From positions 8,234,643-8,298,642 of the forward strand of contig CM064690.1 of the NCBI GenBank assembly GCA_032717465.1: a stretch of 64,000 nucleotides of DNA, read 5' to 3'. Shown one piece after another: positions 35,336-47,952 of this stretch. Position numbers and translations under genes: made by a program. Source of the stretch: Coenobita brevimanus. Its lineage: Eukaryota; Arthropoda; Malacostraca; Decapoda; Coenobitidae. Each line of letters starts with the position of its first letter. Position 1 is the first letter of the stretch. The notes under the pieces were generated by a model, which searched no databases, was not told the origin of the DNA, and saw only the letters and a program-made list of their open reading frames with translations.

Positions 35336-36868
35336 TGTGGGAAACATATTTCCCCAGTGTGGTTTTGCACTCTTTCCTTTTTTAAATGCTTGCCCCAGTT
35401 GAAGGAAGATGAAAATCCTAGAGAACGTTTATTACTAATCCTAGCGGTTTTTTAACCCAGTGATTTAGCTCTAGCTTCTGGTAAATAATAATTATTATTA
35501 ACCCTCTCATTACTGGAGGACGCAGGCTGCGTCTAACCGTGGGCAAGTGCGCTAGCTTGGCCTTGGCCAAGTGCTGGGAGAACCTCCCCTGTTTCCGCAT
35601 TTGCGGTACTTAAACGTTTATCCTCACATCCTTAGTTTTGCTTCTATCTTGGTGATTTTTTATTCCTCGTAATCTCGAATAGTTATGCTTGCTTATGGTG
35701 TTGATAAAAACGTTTGCTGAATATAAATTATATGCTAATTTACGATGTTTTTTCTTTCCTTCATGTTTTCTCATAGAAATATATGTTTTATGGTAATTGT
35801 TACTGGGAAAGAGTTTTAGAAACTTTCATTAGCTACATTTTGGTATATAAATATTTACTGTAGGACGAATCGGGTCTGTTTTATGTTTCGCAAAAGGAAA
35901 TTATCTTACGATCGCACTGCAGTGTGGGAGCGGTGTTTCACACGGCCAAAGTTGTTGCTAAAATATTTTTTCCCCTGCCTTTATTAATGCCTCTGTCTAC
36001 CTGATTTTTTATTCATGTAATCTCGAATTGTTGTACTTACTTACGGTGTTGATAAAAACGTTAGGCGAATAAAAATTATGCACTAACTCACGATGTTTTT
36101 TCTTTCCATTAAGAAAAAAAATCAAGGGGTGATTTTCTCGACACAGCTTGCATCGTCCAGTAACAAGCAGGTGAGATTAGGTTCGACGCAGCCTTCGTCA
36201 TCCAGTAACGAGCAGGCGACTTTTGAACCACTACCCAAATTATCGAAAGTGTTAATAAATTAAATGCTATTGGGTTAAGCTTTTGGACAACCATATTGTA
36301 AAAATGTGTAAATACTTAGGAAGCTTCCATCGTCATGACTGCACCTGCGTGGTAGAATGACGTGGTATCCTGATGGGAAAAGCAGGAAGGTCTAACATAT
36401 CTTGACATAGATAAAGTGAATATTTGGCTTTAGTTTTATTTACACTAAGATTAAAGTGTTAAGCTGAATTTTCCCTGTAAATTTCATGAAGTAAACCACT
36501 GTATTTAGGTAATTGTAATTACATAATATTTGGCCTCTCTAAATCCTATGAGGGGAGAAACACTCGCCATTTTTCACTGTTGCTAAAGCTCGTTCAAGTT
36601 GCATGTTGTAAAAAGTAGCACCAAGGACACTTGGAAAGTCCCAGGCAAACCGACCAAGAATTCAAGCCCGTCGTCATCTGTTATTCGGACTCTATGTAGC
36701 TAAGTAACCTTTATGATTTGGCCAGATCAGCAGGACTAGCAAGAAAATAAAAGGATAATTATGGGCGAGTTAGAGTATTAATTATACTCTAATTTTTCTA
36801 AGAGACTCCTATTATTTAAATGTATTTGTTGTTGTTAGACTAACACTCCTCAGAAAAGAGTGCAAACA
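35336..36868 (+). repeat. BEL 5' LTR, split by an insert
   Basis: Begins TGTGGGAAACATATTTCCCC and resumes after the insert at about 36263 with ATGCTATTGGGTTAA; ends near AGAGTGCAAACA. The sequence after it, TTTTGGTGTCCTGAG, is the candidate primer-binding region. Confidence 0.7.
35502..36216. repeat. TIR element inserted in the BEL 5' LTR
   Basis: Left end CCCTCTCATTACTGGAGGAC (35502 on, preceded by TTAA) and right end GTCATCCAGTAACGAGCAGG (to 36216) are imperfect inverted repeats over ~37 bases. Inside is a ~110-bp direct repeat (about 35640-35755 and 36000-36110). No coding capacity, so a non-autonomous element, possibly piggyBac-type because of TTAA. Confidence 0.6.
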
Positions 36869-37609
36869 ATTTGACATTTTGGTGTCCTGAGTGAGAAAAC
36901 CGGTATGTGCCGAGTTGTTAAACGAGTTCAAGGTCGGTTTCTGGGAGCACGCTCGTACTATCCTTTTCCTGGGATGAAATTACATTTATGAAGAGGTGGA
37001 AGTCAATGAAACTGTTGAAAATATTTTGGCCGTGGTAGGAGCAATTGAAGGTTCATGTAAATCCGCAGTGGCCTACCCATAACCTTTCTTGAGCCTAGAA
37101 ACCTGCCATATGGTGCACCAGTTTGTTACGTCACGTATAAATTATTTAGCACAGCCAATAACAGGAAGTTGCAGAGAATATGTAAAGGAAGGAACTTTAT
37201 CCACTTTAATGCTAAACTCTTCCAGGCAACCCTAAAGGCCGACGATATACACTGGAATCACCATGGTAGAGAGGCGGTTCTGGCAAAATTCATATACTAT
37301 GTAGGACAAAAGAAAGGAGACTTCTACGTTGTACAGGCTATGGGTGGTCCAATGCTGTATTAAAATACCAACTAATTCTGAGCTAAGGGCAATTAGTTTA
37401 TTAGAAATATGATTTTGGGGACGAAGGCATAACCCAAGCGGTTTAACGACCCAAGGAAATAGGTTTAAAAGGAAAAACACTTCCCTACAATCATCAAAAT
37501 ACAGAATGCAATTATAGGAATTTAAAGCTACCTCCCTTTCCTTGGGGGAAGCAGCCTAGGTATATAGATAGATATATAGATAGAAAGCTTAAATAAGAAA
37601 TCAGTCAAA
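36869..37609 (+). other. BEL leader with a possible SGNH-hydrolase remnant
   Basis: Between the 5' LTR and gag. The frame at 37169-37363 contains ADDIHWNHHGREAVLA, like the Asp-x-x-His block of SGNH/GDSL-type esterases. A repeat ending in (GATA)n sits at 37530-37585. The remainder has stops in all frames. Confidence 0.35.
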
Positions 37610-38513
37610 ATGTCTATTTCCTTGTTAAAGAAGCTAACAAGTGGTAAGGCTAGATGGGTAACGATAGCTATAAATGATTGTAAGAAAGTATTAGAGGAAA
37701 TACCTCTGTCAAAGGAGAAATTAAAAAGTCGTTTGGACTAAGTAAGAAGAAAGCTACATCAATTTAGAAGCAGCTATCTAAACATGGGATTTTGATTCCT
37801 TGCAAAACTTTCGGATTGCACTGAGTTGTAATTTAAACGCTTTAGGTACTTATGAAGATGAAAAAGCAGCAGATTGGGTGCTTTCTAAAACTGTATCCTT
37901 AAAGCTGCTACATAGAATCAAGGATGCCTTGTATAGTTGGTACCAAAAGGATCATTTCTCCTGTGAGGAGACTGAGGAGGGCTTAATGCAACTGTATAAA
38001 CATTCACAAGGAACAGTAATGCCCTCTGAAAGTAAAGAGAAGGCTGAAATAAAGAAAAGCACCACTAATGAACTGGCTGGGAAATCTACGTCAGTGACGG
38101 TTAAGTCTGTAACTAAAGAGGAGTCTGGCACTTTTCTTAGCTCCTTAAAGTCTGAGGAGAGAGCATTAAAGACAAGGAATGGACAAGCTGATGATAATAA
38201 GGAGGTAAAAACTTCCATGGTAAAGGACAGGAAAGGCTGTGTGTTCTGTAGTGAACAACATTCCAATGTATCTTGTCAGAGTTATCCTGATTACGGTTCT
38301 AGAATAGTGAGGCTGGAGGAATTGAGGTGTTGTATGATTTGCATGAAATCAGGACACATTTCCACGGACTGTAAAAGCAAATTAAATCTTTGTTTCAAGT
38401 GCAAGAGAGATAATTATCACAGTGCTTTGTGCCAAAGGATGATCAAGTATGATGTCCATAGACCCGCAAGCGTCAATACGATAGTTGCGAAAGCAACTAC
38501 AGTACTTCGGTAA
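37610..38513 (+). pseudogene. gag: BEL/Pao Gag
   Basis: Starts MSISLLKKLTSGKARWV at 37610 and stops early at about 37739. The frame reopens to give a 237-codon stretch with helical capsid-like sequence and a Lys-rich spacer. The Cys/His array of BEL Gag then follows: CVFCSEQHSNVSCQ, CCMICMKSGHISTDC and CFKCKRDNYHSALC. Three zinc-finger modules in this order are characteristic of BEL/Pao Gag. Gag would bind element RNA in cytoplasmic particles. Broken by at least one stop and a frame change near 37740-37800. Confidence 0.8.
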
Positions 38514-41500
38514 CAATGTCAGATGCAGTTCCAATTATTGCAGATGTGAAAGTAATGATAGAAAACAAAAGTATATCAGCATGTACTCTTTTTGATATAG
38601 GTGTGCAGAAAACCTTCATTTCTGCAGATATTGTGGCGAAATTAAGGTTACCTACAGTATTATCGGCAATTTAAATCTAGCCTTTACGGGGTCTTTACTA
38701 CTAAGGAAGCATAATCCTTGGATTTAGTTAGACCTTTAATACAACTTGGCAGATATAAATGCCGTATAACAGAAGCTGTACTGGGTACGATGGAAACAAG
38801 TGTGTATATGAAAGGATTGAAGGAAACCTCTGATCATCTACAGAGCTCAGGGATAAAGTTGGCTAAACAGAATATGAAATCTGATACTGTGGGTCACATA
38901 AAAATGATGGTCAGGTCAGATTACTTGGAAGATTCCTACATAGGACTTTCAAGAAGAATAGAGTAGTTCAAGAGTACAGGAGGTTGCCTTATCATGGGTC
39001 AGTTGCCTTTGCCAAAGCAAGCCAGAGGAGAGGCCAAATTAGTAGATTCAGTCTTTCTTACCTCCACACAGTCATTGATGGTAGTTAGAATTGGTGCAGA
39101 ATTAGAAACTACTCAGATAAATGACTTGCTGGATGAAAAAATTGAACCTGTACACAAATTGTGGGACCTAAATAACGTAGGGATACACTCTGAAGAATCA
39201 ACTCTTGAAGATAATAATAACTTTGGATTTGTATAATCAGTCTGTGGAATTTAAAGATGGACAGTATTGGGTTGCATTGCCATGGAAACTAAACCATTCA
39301 GAGTTACTAACAAATTACCAAGCAACTAAGGCTCAGTTAAATTCTCTTCTACGAAAGTTGAGAGACAGACCAGAACATCTAACAATATATGATAATATTA
39401 TAAAAGATCAGTTGAAGAATCATTTATAGAAGAAGTAGAATTCCCTGTTAACCATAAAGACGGCCATTATTCACCACATCATGCTGTAAGCAATAATTCA
39501 GTAACAGTTCCGATAAAGGTAGTTTTTAACTGTAGTGGTAAAGCATCCAAATGATCGGATAGCTTGAGCGATTGCCAATACTATGGACCTACACTAACAG
39601 AGAAGTTGGGGAATACGTTAATAAGATTTAGAGAGAAACCTTATGCCTATACAGCAGACATTAGTAAGGCTTTTCTCAGAATAGGATTGAGAGACGAGGA
39701 TAAGAAATTTATAACATTCCTCTGGTCTCAAGACCCTCAAAATGAGGATAGTCCTTTGAAAACTTTGTTTCCGATCGGAGCTCTTTGGCTCTTGTGCTAG
39801 TCCTTTCCTGCTGTGCAACATTTTGAAACATCATTTTGAAAATGCCAAATGCCCAGAACTAGGGCAGGCTTTCTATATGGATAATTTACAAGGTGTTGCA
39901 GATACAGAGACGGAAGCATTGAAGGTTTATGAAGTAGCTAGTGCCGAATGTGTGAAGGTAAGTTTGCTGTTACAGAGCTGGAATACAAATTCACCGCATT
40001 CAAGGAATGGAATACAAGAGGATTATCCAAATACTGACTTTCCCAAAACTCAAAATGTGTTGGGTCTTAACTGGGATACAAGGGCTGATGAAATGTCTAA
40101 AACCAGTTAAGTGCTCTGATGTCACTCTCACCAAGAGGTCCTTGTTAAGGTAGGTCTCCACGTTATTTGACCTATTAGGATTGGTAGGTCCTACAGTGGT
40201 TAAGGGCAAATGTTTAGTGCAAGAGGCTTGGCATGCAAAATTGGACTGGGACACTGAATTAGATGAGACATTTGTTGAACAATGGGAACAAATCAGAAAG
40301 GAATTTGAAAAATCATCAAGTATATGTATTCCCAGGCAGATAAACCGTAGCGAGCAGTCACAGTTGCATATACAGTATCTTGTGATGCTTCTCAAAGGGC
40401 ATATGGAGCAGTAGACTGTGCAGCAGGAGATGGTACTAAGATTATGTCCAAAGCCAGAATTGCACCAAATTATGAAAGAACCCTACCTCAAGTGAAATTG
40501 GCTTCATGAAAGTAGGAACCAAATTGTCCAGGTATTTAATCACTACTATTGATACTCAGTTTGAGGACATTTATATATGGACTGACATTGAGATTTGTCT
40601 TTAGGATAGGAAAGGAAGACAGTAAAATTCCTTTCGTTCGCAACAGAGTGAGGACTATAAAAGAGCTGTCTTCCAAATTTCAATTTATACATGTATCCTC
40701 CAAGCAAAACCTAGCTGATCTGCTCTCGAGAGGCTCAACAGTAAAGAGACTGATCAAGGATGAAATATGGTTTAAAGGTCCTAAATGGTTACTCACTAAA
40801 GATTGGCCTGAGCAGAAGCATTATACTATTGCTGAGGTTGGTGTTGTTAACTTGGATCCTGTAGCACCTGAGCCAGATGTGATAGACATTAATAGATTTT
40901 CATCAATAAGACAACTCCTTAACACTACTAACTTAGTTGTAAAATTTTTGAATAAGAAAGTGGGGTTTGAGGAGCTTGATCCCTTGGAATATTGTCTGAT
41001 AAAGCTTCAAATATAATATTACGGACAGATTTTTGACCTTTTGTGCCAAGGTACTAGCAGCAATAATAAGTTGATAAGAGATTTAGGATTATTCTTACAC
41101 GGAAAAGGTCTAATCAGATGTGATGGTAGAATAGTAAAGGCTGATTTGCCTCTTCAAACTAGATATCCTATATTGTTATCCAAGAATGATTATTTTGTAC
41201 AGTTAATTGTTAAGGAAGCCCATGAGTTACCTCTTCATGGAGGTGTGCCGCAGACTTTGACCCGAATCCGAGAAAGGTATTGGATTCCTAAGGGTAGATA
41301 GGTTGTAAAGAACTATCTCAAAAGTTGCATTATATGTAGGAGGAATGAAGAACGACCAAATGACTATCCAGGACCACCTGCTTTACCAGAGGATAGGGTA
41401 AATATTAGTCGGCCCTTCAAAGTAACTGGAGTTGATTACACAGGGGATATAACTGTTACGCATGAGGGAACTCCACATAAGGTGTATTAATATTTGTTTA

Positions 41501-42335
41501 CTTGCACCTACAGAAGGGCAGTCCATCTGGAAATGGCAGAAAATTTAAGTTCAGAGACATTCCTGAACGTATTCAAAAGATTTGCAACTGGAAGGTCGTG
41601 TCCTAGTAAATTAATAAAGGATAATTAACCAATTTCTTTGGTTAGGTCGACGCTGGGAATCCGGAATTGTACCTGGCAGTTCATAGCTTCTAGAGCATCT
41701 TGGCAAAATGGATTCACTGAACGAATGATTGGTATTGTTTAGAACTGCCTCAGGAAAACCTTACACAGAACTAAGATCACTAGAGGGGAGCTGAGAACAG
41801 CAATAACTGAAATTGAGGCTAGATTTCATGATGAACCTATCTGGATGATACTACTGTATCAATTGGGGCTTTGACACCTGCTCATATGTTGTATGACAGA
41901 AAGCTCCATCTGGCGCCTTGTGTGGATATCCAGGAGGAGGTGGACAATTCCATGATAGAGAATAATTAACTAGGACAACATCTGCATAAGGGATATCAAC
42001 GTTTGAAAAAAGTTTTGGACACCTGGAATAGACATTTGGGGCTAAGACTACCTTTTGAGTCTAAGAGAAAGGTTTTCTCAGGCTCAGGTTGCCAGCAGCA
42101 AGTCAATCATTACATAGGAGATGTGGTCTTGGTAAAAACAGATCAACCAAGGTCCCAGTGGCCATTAGCTAAAGTCATCTTCACACATCCAGATTCGGAG
42201 GGGGTGCTGAAACTTGTAAAAATTACATGTAGGGGACATATCAATATAAAAACCATTGATAAATTGATGCCCCTTGAGTTAACAGCTACCCCAGAGACTG
42301 TGAATGGTGGAGAACAATTGGGTCAGGATGCATGA
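38514..42335 (+). pseudogene. pol: BEL/Pao Pol (PR-RT-RNase H-IN), heavily broken
   Basis: A protease-like remnant (FDIGVQKTFISADIV, about 38590-38640) is followed by RT. RT has AYTADISKAFLRIGL (first Asp, about 39650) and FYMDNLQG (about 39872-39895), where BEL elements have YVDN. An RNase H start, CDASQRAYGAV (about 40385), follows in another frame. Integrase has HELPLHGG...RERYWIP..CIICRR (HHCC finger, 41220-41340), VTGVDYTGDI (first Asp, about 41430) and IKDN (second Asp, about 41620). It ends in a C-terminal region with YIGDVVLVKTD...WPLAKV (about 42110-42175). At least ten stops or shifts separate the pieces. Domain order and the YxDN palm motif fix the superfamily. Confidence 0.82.
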
Positions 42336-42555
42336 CCTAAATGGGCCGCAGCACAGGGTTCTCGAGATTTGTGGAGGGATCTCCTGGTTGGGGGTCACAT
42401 TACACGATGCAGCATATAATTTTTCGCCCAGCCCCAAAACTGTGGGAAATATTTCCCCCCAGAGTGGTATTTGCACTCTTTCCTTTTTAAAACAGTTGCC
42501 CCTATTGAAAGCAGAGGAAAATCCCAGAGAACGTTTATTACTAATTTGAGCGGTT

Positions 42556-42832
42556 ACACCAGGAAACCATTTACTACGCTGGATGGTAATCATATAACCA
42601 TATTATGGCACCTGGTGGTTTAGTGGGTAATTACAGCACTCCAATTGGATTGAGCCGGTGAAGGTTTAATCCAAGGGATGGTTGGGGTTATTGCTCATGT
42701 AATGCCACTCAGAGATGAGTGGGGTTGGTCACTCTCATCTTAAATGTCAGGACCAAATTGCCTAGCCCAGGGCTTCTACGCTTCTCATGGGGCAACGTAG
42801 AATTGGATGATGGATGGATAGATGGATATTAA
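42556..42832 (+). repeat. tRNA-derived SINE inside the BEL 3' LTR
   Basis: Contains A box TGGTTTAGTGG (about 42614) and a B box with one change, GGTTTAATCC (about 42665), then a body and a (GATG)n-type tail. The left LTR reads through this site without it. Confidence 0.6.
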
Positions 42833-42886
42833 CTCAGAGATTTAGCTTTAGTTCTCGTTAATAATTCTTATTAATAATTTCTTTTT

Positions 42887-45800
42887 TATGCGAGGAAGAA
42901 GGAACCAAAGGCCGCGTGCCCGCAATTGTTGTTCCTTCCAAGAGAAAAACAAAATACAAGAGAGAGCCAAATTCAAGATCCAATCATTTCGAGATGCCTG
43001 GACACACTGCGTTTGAAAGACTGGAGATCATAGGAAGCAGAAAATACAGACAGAGGGAGACAGTTTCAGAGTTGACCTGTTGCATAAATGAAGGACTGGG
43101 AGTAACGGTTCACTCTTGCATTAGAGAGTTGGACAGAAAAGAGATGAGAGTTTGCTGCTAGACGGGTGCTACGCGCCCGTCGTAGAGGTGGAGGAATGCA
43201 TGCTGACAGTTCAGAGGAGCAGTGACCATTGAAGTAGAGATAGAAAAGAGATAAAGATGCAACAGTGCGACGAAGAGACAGAGGTTGAAGGGAGTCAGTA
43301 AGAGGAGGAGAGTTCATGAGACAAAAAGCCTTTGACTCCACCCTATTGAGAAGAGCTGTATGTGGGGAGCCTCCCCACACATGAGAGTTGTACTCCATAC
43401 AGGAGTGGATAAAACTCCTCTATAGAGTCAACATTTGTGCAGGGGTAAAGAAGGAACGGAGTCGGCTTAGCACACCCAATCTCTTGGAAGCAGATTTTAC
43501 AAGAGATGTAATATGATCTTCCCAAGATAAGTCCCGCATAAATGAAACCCCAAGCATATTCAAGGATGATGCAGGATTAAGCTGAATATTATTAAACATT
43601 AGTGGGTATACCTGTGGAAGATTTTGTCGGGTTGATATGTGTAAAAACTGAGTCTTTGATGCATTAAAAACCAGATTATTTTTACCCCAGTCAGAGATAC
43701 GAGCCAAGTCAGACATTAGGTGTGCCATAGCCTCATCCCTTGTTTGCTGAAGTAACTGCTGAGTTGGACGTTGCGGGAACCGAATGGAAAGGTGAAGGGT
43801 GGAGTCATCAGCAAAAGAGTGGATAGGGTTAGATATACAGCTTAAAAAGTCACTGATGAATAAAAGGAAGATAGTTGTTGATAGGACAGAACCCTGATCA
43901 ACACCACTGTTGATTGATCTAGAAGAAGAAGGATGGCCGTCTACAACAGCGGTTATAGAACCACCAGAAAGGAAGCTAGCGATGAAGGCACAGATAGAAG
44001 GATAGAAACCATAAGAGGGCAGTTTGGAAATTAAAGATGCCAGACCCGATCGAAAGCCTTTGAGATCTCAGCAAATCTTTCACCAAAGTCCCGAAAGAAG
44101 GATGACCAGGAGTCTGAAAGGTAAGTGAGAAGATCGCCAGTGGAGCGTCCCTGACGGAACCCATACTGATGATCAGAAAGAAGGTTGTAACAGGAAAGAT
44201 GCTTTAAAATTTTCTATTAAGAATTGACTCGAAAACTTTTGAGATACAGGATGTTAAAGCAATTGGACGATAGTTAGAGGGTTGGGAATGGTCACCCTTC
44301 TTTGGGACTGGATGAATGAGAGCAAATTTCCAGCAAGAAGGAAAGGTACAAGTTGATAGACAAAGGTGAAAGAGCTTGCCTAGGCAGAGTGTAAGCACAG
44401 AAGCACAGTTCTTGAGAACAACAGGAGGGACTCCATCAGGCCCATATGCCTTATCAGTATTGAGGCCAGCAATGGCTGAAAATACATCAGCTGATGAAAT
44501 TTTAATGTCAGCCATGAGGAAGTCAGAGGCAGGAAATGATAGAGGAACAGCACTGGAATCGTCTAAGGTGGAGTTGAAGGAGAAAGTCTGAGCGAAAAGA
44601 TCTGCTTTATCAGTAGAAGAAATAGCTACAGAGCCATCAGAGTAGAAAAGAGAAAGGAAGGATAATGAGGTAAAGTTGTTAGAAAGGTTTTTGGCAAGGT
44701 GCCAGAAGGAGCAGGAAGAATTCGAGTTGGAGAGTTGAGAGCATTTAGTGTGGATGAAATTATTTTTAGCAGAGCGAAGAACAGACTTAGAATGATTCCA
44801 GGCAGAAACATATAAATGATGTGATTCAGGGGTGGTTGGCTCCGGTACCTTTTATAGGCCCTATCCTTGTTGCGGACAGCATTAGAACAAGCGTGATTAA
44901 ACTAAGGCTTTCTTGCATTAGTCAGAGGATATGAGAAAGGAATGTATGCTTCCATGCCCGAGAGAATAACCTCCATAATGCGCAAGGCACACTCAGATGG
45001 CTCCTGGCCATGGAAGCAATAATCATTCCAGGGAAAATCAAAGAAGTACTGCCTGAGGGCCTCCCAATCCGCAGCTCCAAAGTGCCACAGACGACGTTTC
45101 TTTGGAGGGTCCACAGGCCATACCGGAGCGGTAGGACAGGTTAAGGTGATAAGGTTGTGATCGGAGGAGCCCAACAGAGAGAAAAGGTTAAAAGTGTTAG
45201 CAGAAGGATTAGTAGTAAGGTAGAGGTCAAGTATGTTGGAGCTCTCTCCAAGGCGGTCAGGGATACGGGTAGGGTGCTGTACAAGCTGCTCTAGGTCATT
45301 AAGGACAGAAAAGGTGTAGGCTAGTTCACCAGGTGGATCAGTGAAAGGAGAGGATAGCCAAAGGTGGTGGTGAACATCGAAACCTCCTAGAATGGAGATT
45401 TCAGAGAAAGGAGAAATGGATCCAGAGTGTTGAGAATTCAGGAGAATCGAGTTCAGGAACACAAGGACAAGATAGGTCGTTGCGTACATATACGCAACAT
45501 CCACCTTTGGCTTTGAAATGAGTTTAGAGAAATTTACAGAAAAGGGTTTGCTGTCAGTTGCCTCAGACAGCTGAGTCTCGGTTAGAAAAAGGTGAGGTTT
45601 AGAGAAGGAGAGGTGGTGCTCAAACAGAGCGAAAGTTAGAGGAAAGGCCACGAATGTTGCAGAAATGAAGAAGAAGAAGAAGAGAATCAGACAGTGGTTC
45701 CAGGCAGCTCGAGTCGTCACAGGGAGAGTGGCGGAAGGTGGGGGCATTTATGTTCCCCCCCCCCCGGGCCTCCCAGTCCACGTTTAGTGCTGCCATCATT

Positions 45801-46056
45801 TTTTATTTTGGGAAAGGAAGTGAAGTGTGTACTGTGCATGTAGTTTGGTGTTGATAGTTTGAGAAACTTGTATTGGAGAGCATGCTGGCCTACTGTCTGT
45901 GTTACTGAGAGACTGAAAAAGTTAAGCAAAGTGAGATGGTCGGGACCTAGTCCCGAGGACTGATGAAACGGGAGCTCCAGCTCTCCCTGTCATCAACTTT
46001 CCATCCACCTTGGGAGTACCTCTCTGCCTGACTGGTGCTACAGTCTACTCCTCACA
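42887..46056 (-). pseudogene. CR1/Jockey-like LINE, near full length, inside the BEL 3' LTR
   Basis: Minus-strand order: endonuclease with [10 protein letters not shown] (about 45580), [13 protein letters not shown] where GDFN is expected (about 45370), and SSDHNLITL (about 45145). RT follows with GPDGVPPVVLKNC (about 44425), NYRPIALTSCISKVFE (about 44255), KAFDRVWHL (about 44045) and FADDSTLHLS (catalytic Asp pair, about 43805). The C-terminus has LGVSFMRDLSWEDHI, SASKRLGVLSRL and MEYNSHVWGG. APE-type LINEs nick DNA with the endonuclease and prime cDNA from the nick. Multiple frame changes and stops make it non-functional. This is the longest copy of the family in the window. Confidence 0.85.
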
Positions 46057-46657
46057 TGCTATTGGGTTAACTTTTGTGGACAACTATATTGTAAATACGT
46101 GTCAATACTTCGGAAGTTTCCATTGTCATGATTGCGCCTGCATGATCGGATGACGTGGTTTCCTGCGGGAAATGCGAGGAAGGTACAACATATTTTGACA
46201 TAGATAAAGTGATAATTTGGATTTAGTTTTATTCAGGCTAAGATTAATTTAAGCTGGATTTTCCTTGTAAATTTCTTGAAGTATTTCACTGTATTTAGGT
46301 TATAGTAATTAAATAATATTTGGCATCTTTGAATCCTATGAGGGGAGAAACACTCGCCATTTTTCATTGTTCCTAAAACTCGTTCAAGTTGCATGTTGTA
46401 AAAAGTACAAGGACGCTTGTAAAGGCCCAGACAAAGAGACCAAAATTTCAAGCCTGTCGTCATCTGTTATTTGGATTCTGTGCAACTAAGTAACCTTTAT
46501 GATTTGGCCAGATCAGCTGGACTAGCTAGAAAATATGGAGATAATTATGGCTGAGTTAGAGTATTAATTATACACTTATTTTCCTAGGAGACTCCTATTA
46601 TTCAAATTTTAAATTTGTTGTTGTTAGACTAACACTCGTCAGAAAAGAACGCAAAAA

Positions 46658-47644
46658 ATTTCTGAAACTCTTCTTTCAGAAAACTAATAATGAAGAGGTC
46701 AAATATTAAACATTCCTGAGCATAACACCAGTATAAACTCATATAATTGTTACTGTACAGTACACCATACATTAAACATTTTCCATGCTATAAGGTATGA
46801 GGCACGACCACCACTCGGGAATGGTGTATCTGTTAGCTACTTCTAGTCCATTTCTCTGCAGTTTACTTACTTTAACAGGAACCATCCATTTACACCATGA
46901 ACAGTATTCCCTCGCAACTTACCTGAAGAGGGTAGTTTCGATCTATGGTGTCCATGTTGGTAAATATCTTGGCAACAATTATTGCAGTTACTGGTAAAGT
47001 CTTGTGTGATGGATTGGAGCATCGTCTGCAGCATGAATCCTACGTCATCATCAATATCGAGGCTGCTTCCTTCCAGCTGCAATGAATTAAAGTTATCATA
47101 TCTTGATCAGTGCAACTGATAAATAAAATTAAAAGATACATATACAGTAAGCTTCTAAGTACAGTACACGGCAGAATGCACTTGCCATGTTTACCCTGAA
47201 CTGGAAATTCGTCTACTGTCAGAGCCAGCAGAGAAGTGTCGGAAGCTTTTGCTCATGGCTGTATACCTGGTGGTTGAGGATGTGGCTTGTATCTTGGCTT
47301 TGTAGATATAATAACACCTCTTCCAGTGAGACTTAGTCTGCACATAACCTATCAATATCCTTTTGAATGTTATCGATGAAAACTACAGTGTGTCGATTTT
47401 AAAACGATATCGCAAACATACAAACGAATGGTAAGGTGCAGGCTAGTGTACAAAATAAATCACTTAAAGGTGATACAAACAGTCCTCTGCGACTCACACC
47501 ACGGTCCAATGTTTTACATAATAATGAGATGAGAGCAGACACCGCTGGGGTGGGAGGAGAGTAATGGGCAACATGGGATGATGGTGAGGCCAATACATAT
47601 TATTTCAGATATGCCTATGAATGTGTGTCTTGTGTTGGAGAATT
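46658..47644. other. Intron stretch without recognised features
   Basis: AT-rich with short frames only; no repeat match inside the window was noticed. Confidence 0.45.
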
Positions 47645-47952
47645 ACACCTTCATGGCCCTTCTTCTTCTTCTTCTTTTCATTCTCCTTCTCCTCCTTCTT
47701 TCTTCTCCTCATAAATTTCTTTCTTTTTCTTCCTCTCTTTCTCCTTCTCCCCCTCTTCCTCTTACCCTTCATCGTCTTTCTTTTCACTTTATTTTTTTCC
47801 TTTTTCCTTCTTTCTTTCTTTTTTATTCTTTCTCTCTCCGCATTTTTATTTCTTTTTCATCGTTTTACCTTCTTTCCTTTTTTCTAACTTGTTCTCCTTT
47901 CTTCATCTCTCCATCTTTGTTTTTCCCAGTCCGGTTTTTTGTTCATCCTTAG
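47645..47952 (+). promoter_or_regulatory. Extended polypyrimidine tract and 3' splice site of IR exon 2
   Basis: About 290 bases of almost pure C/T, (CTT)n-like at the start, ending ...TTGTTCATCCTTAG just before exon 2. The AG at 47951-47952 keeps phase 0 with exon 1. Confidence 0.7.

Larger units (their letters stand above)
35336..46657 (+). mobile_element. BEL/Pao retrotransposon with nested insertions
   Basis: The two LTRs are recognised by shared blocks: 35336-35497 with 42441-42555 plus 42833-42886, and 36263-36868 with 46057-46657. The internal region carries gag and a BEL-type pol on the plus strand, same orientation as the IR gene. After subtracting inserts the LTR is about 770 bp. 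The left LTR contains a TIR element, the right LTR a SINE-like repeat and a LINE. I could not identify a clean target duplication, because the right end is ambiguous (GCAAACA left, GCAAAAA right). Confidence 0.8.
42441..46657 (+). repeat. BEL 3' LTR, split by SINE-like and LINE inserts
   Basis: Pieces 42441-42555, 42833-42886 and 46057-46657 line up in order with the 5' LTR. Confidence 0.7.
29638..47952 (+). other. IR intron of ~18.3 kb packed with retroelements
   Basis: Starts GTATGC after exon 1 and ends with a ~290-base pyrimidine-rich tract (about 47645-47945) and TTAG before exon 2; both exons join in phase 0. Inside are a degenerate minisatellite (29785-30170), an A-run at 30556-30572, an RTE/BovB-like LINE, a 73-bp tandem duplication, a second LINE and a BEL/Pao element with nested insertions. 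All of these except BEL/Pao lie antisense to the gene. Confidence 0.75.
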
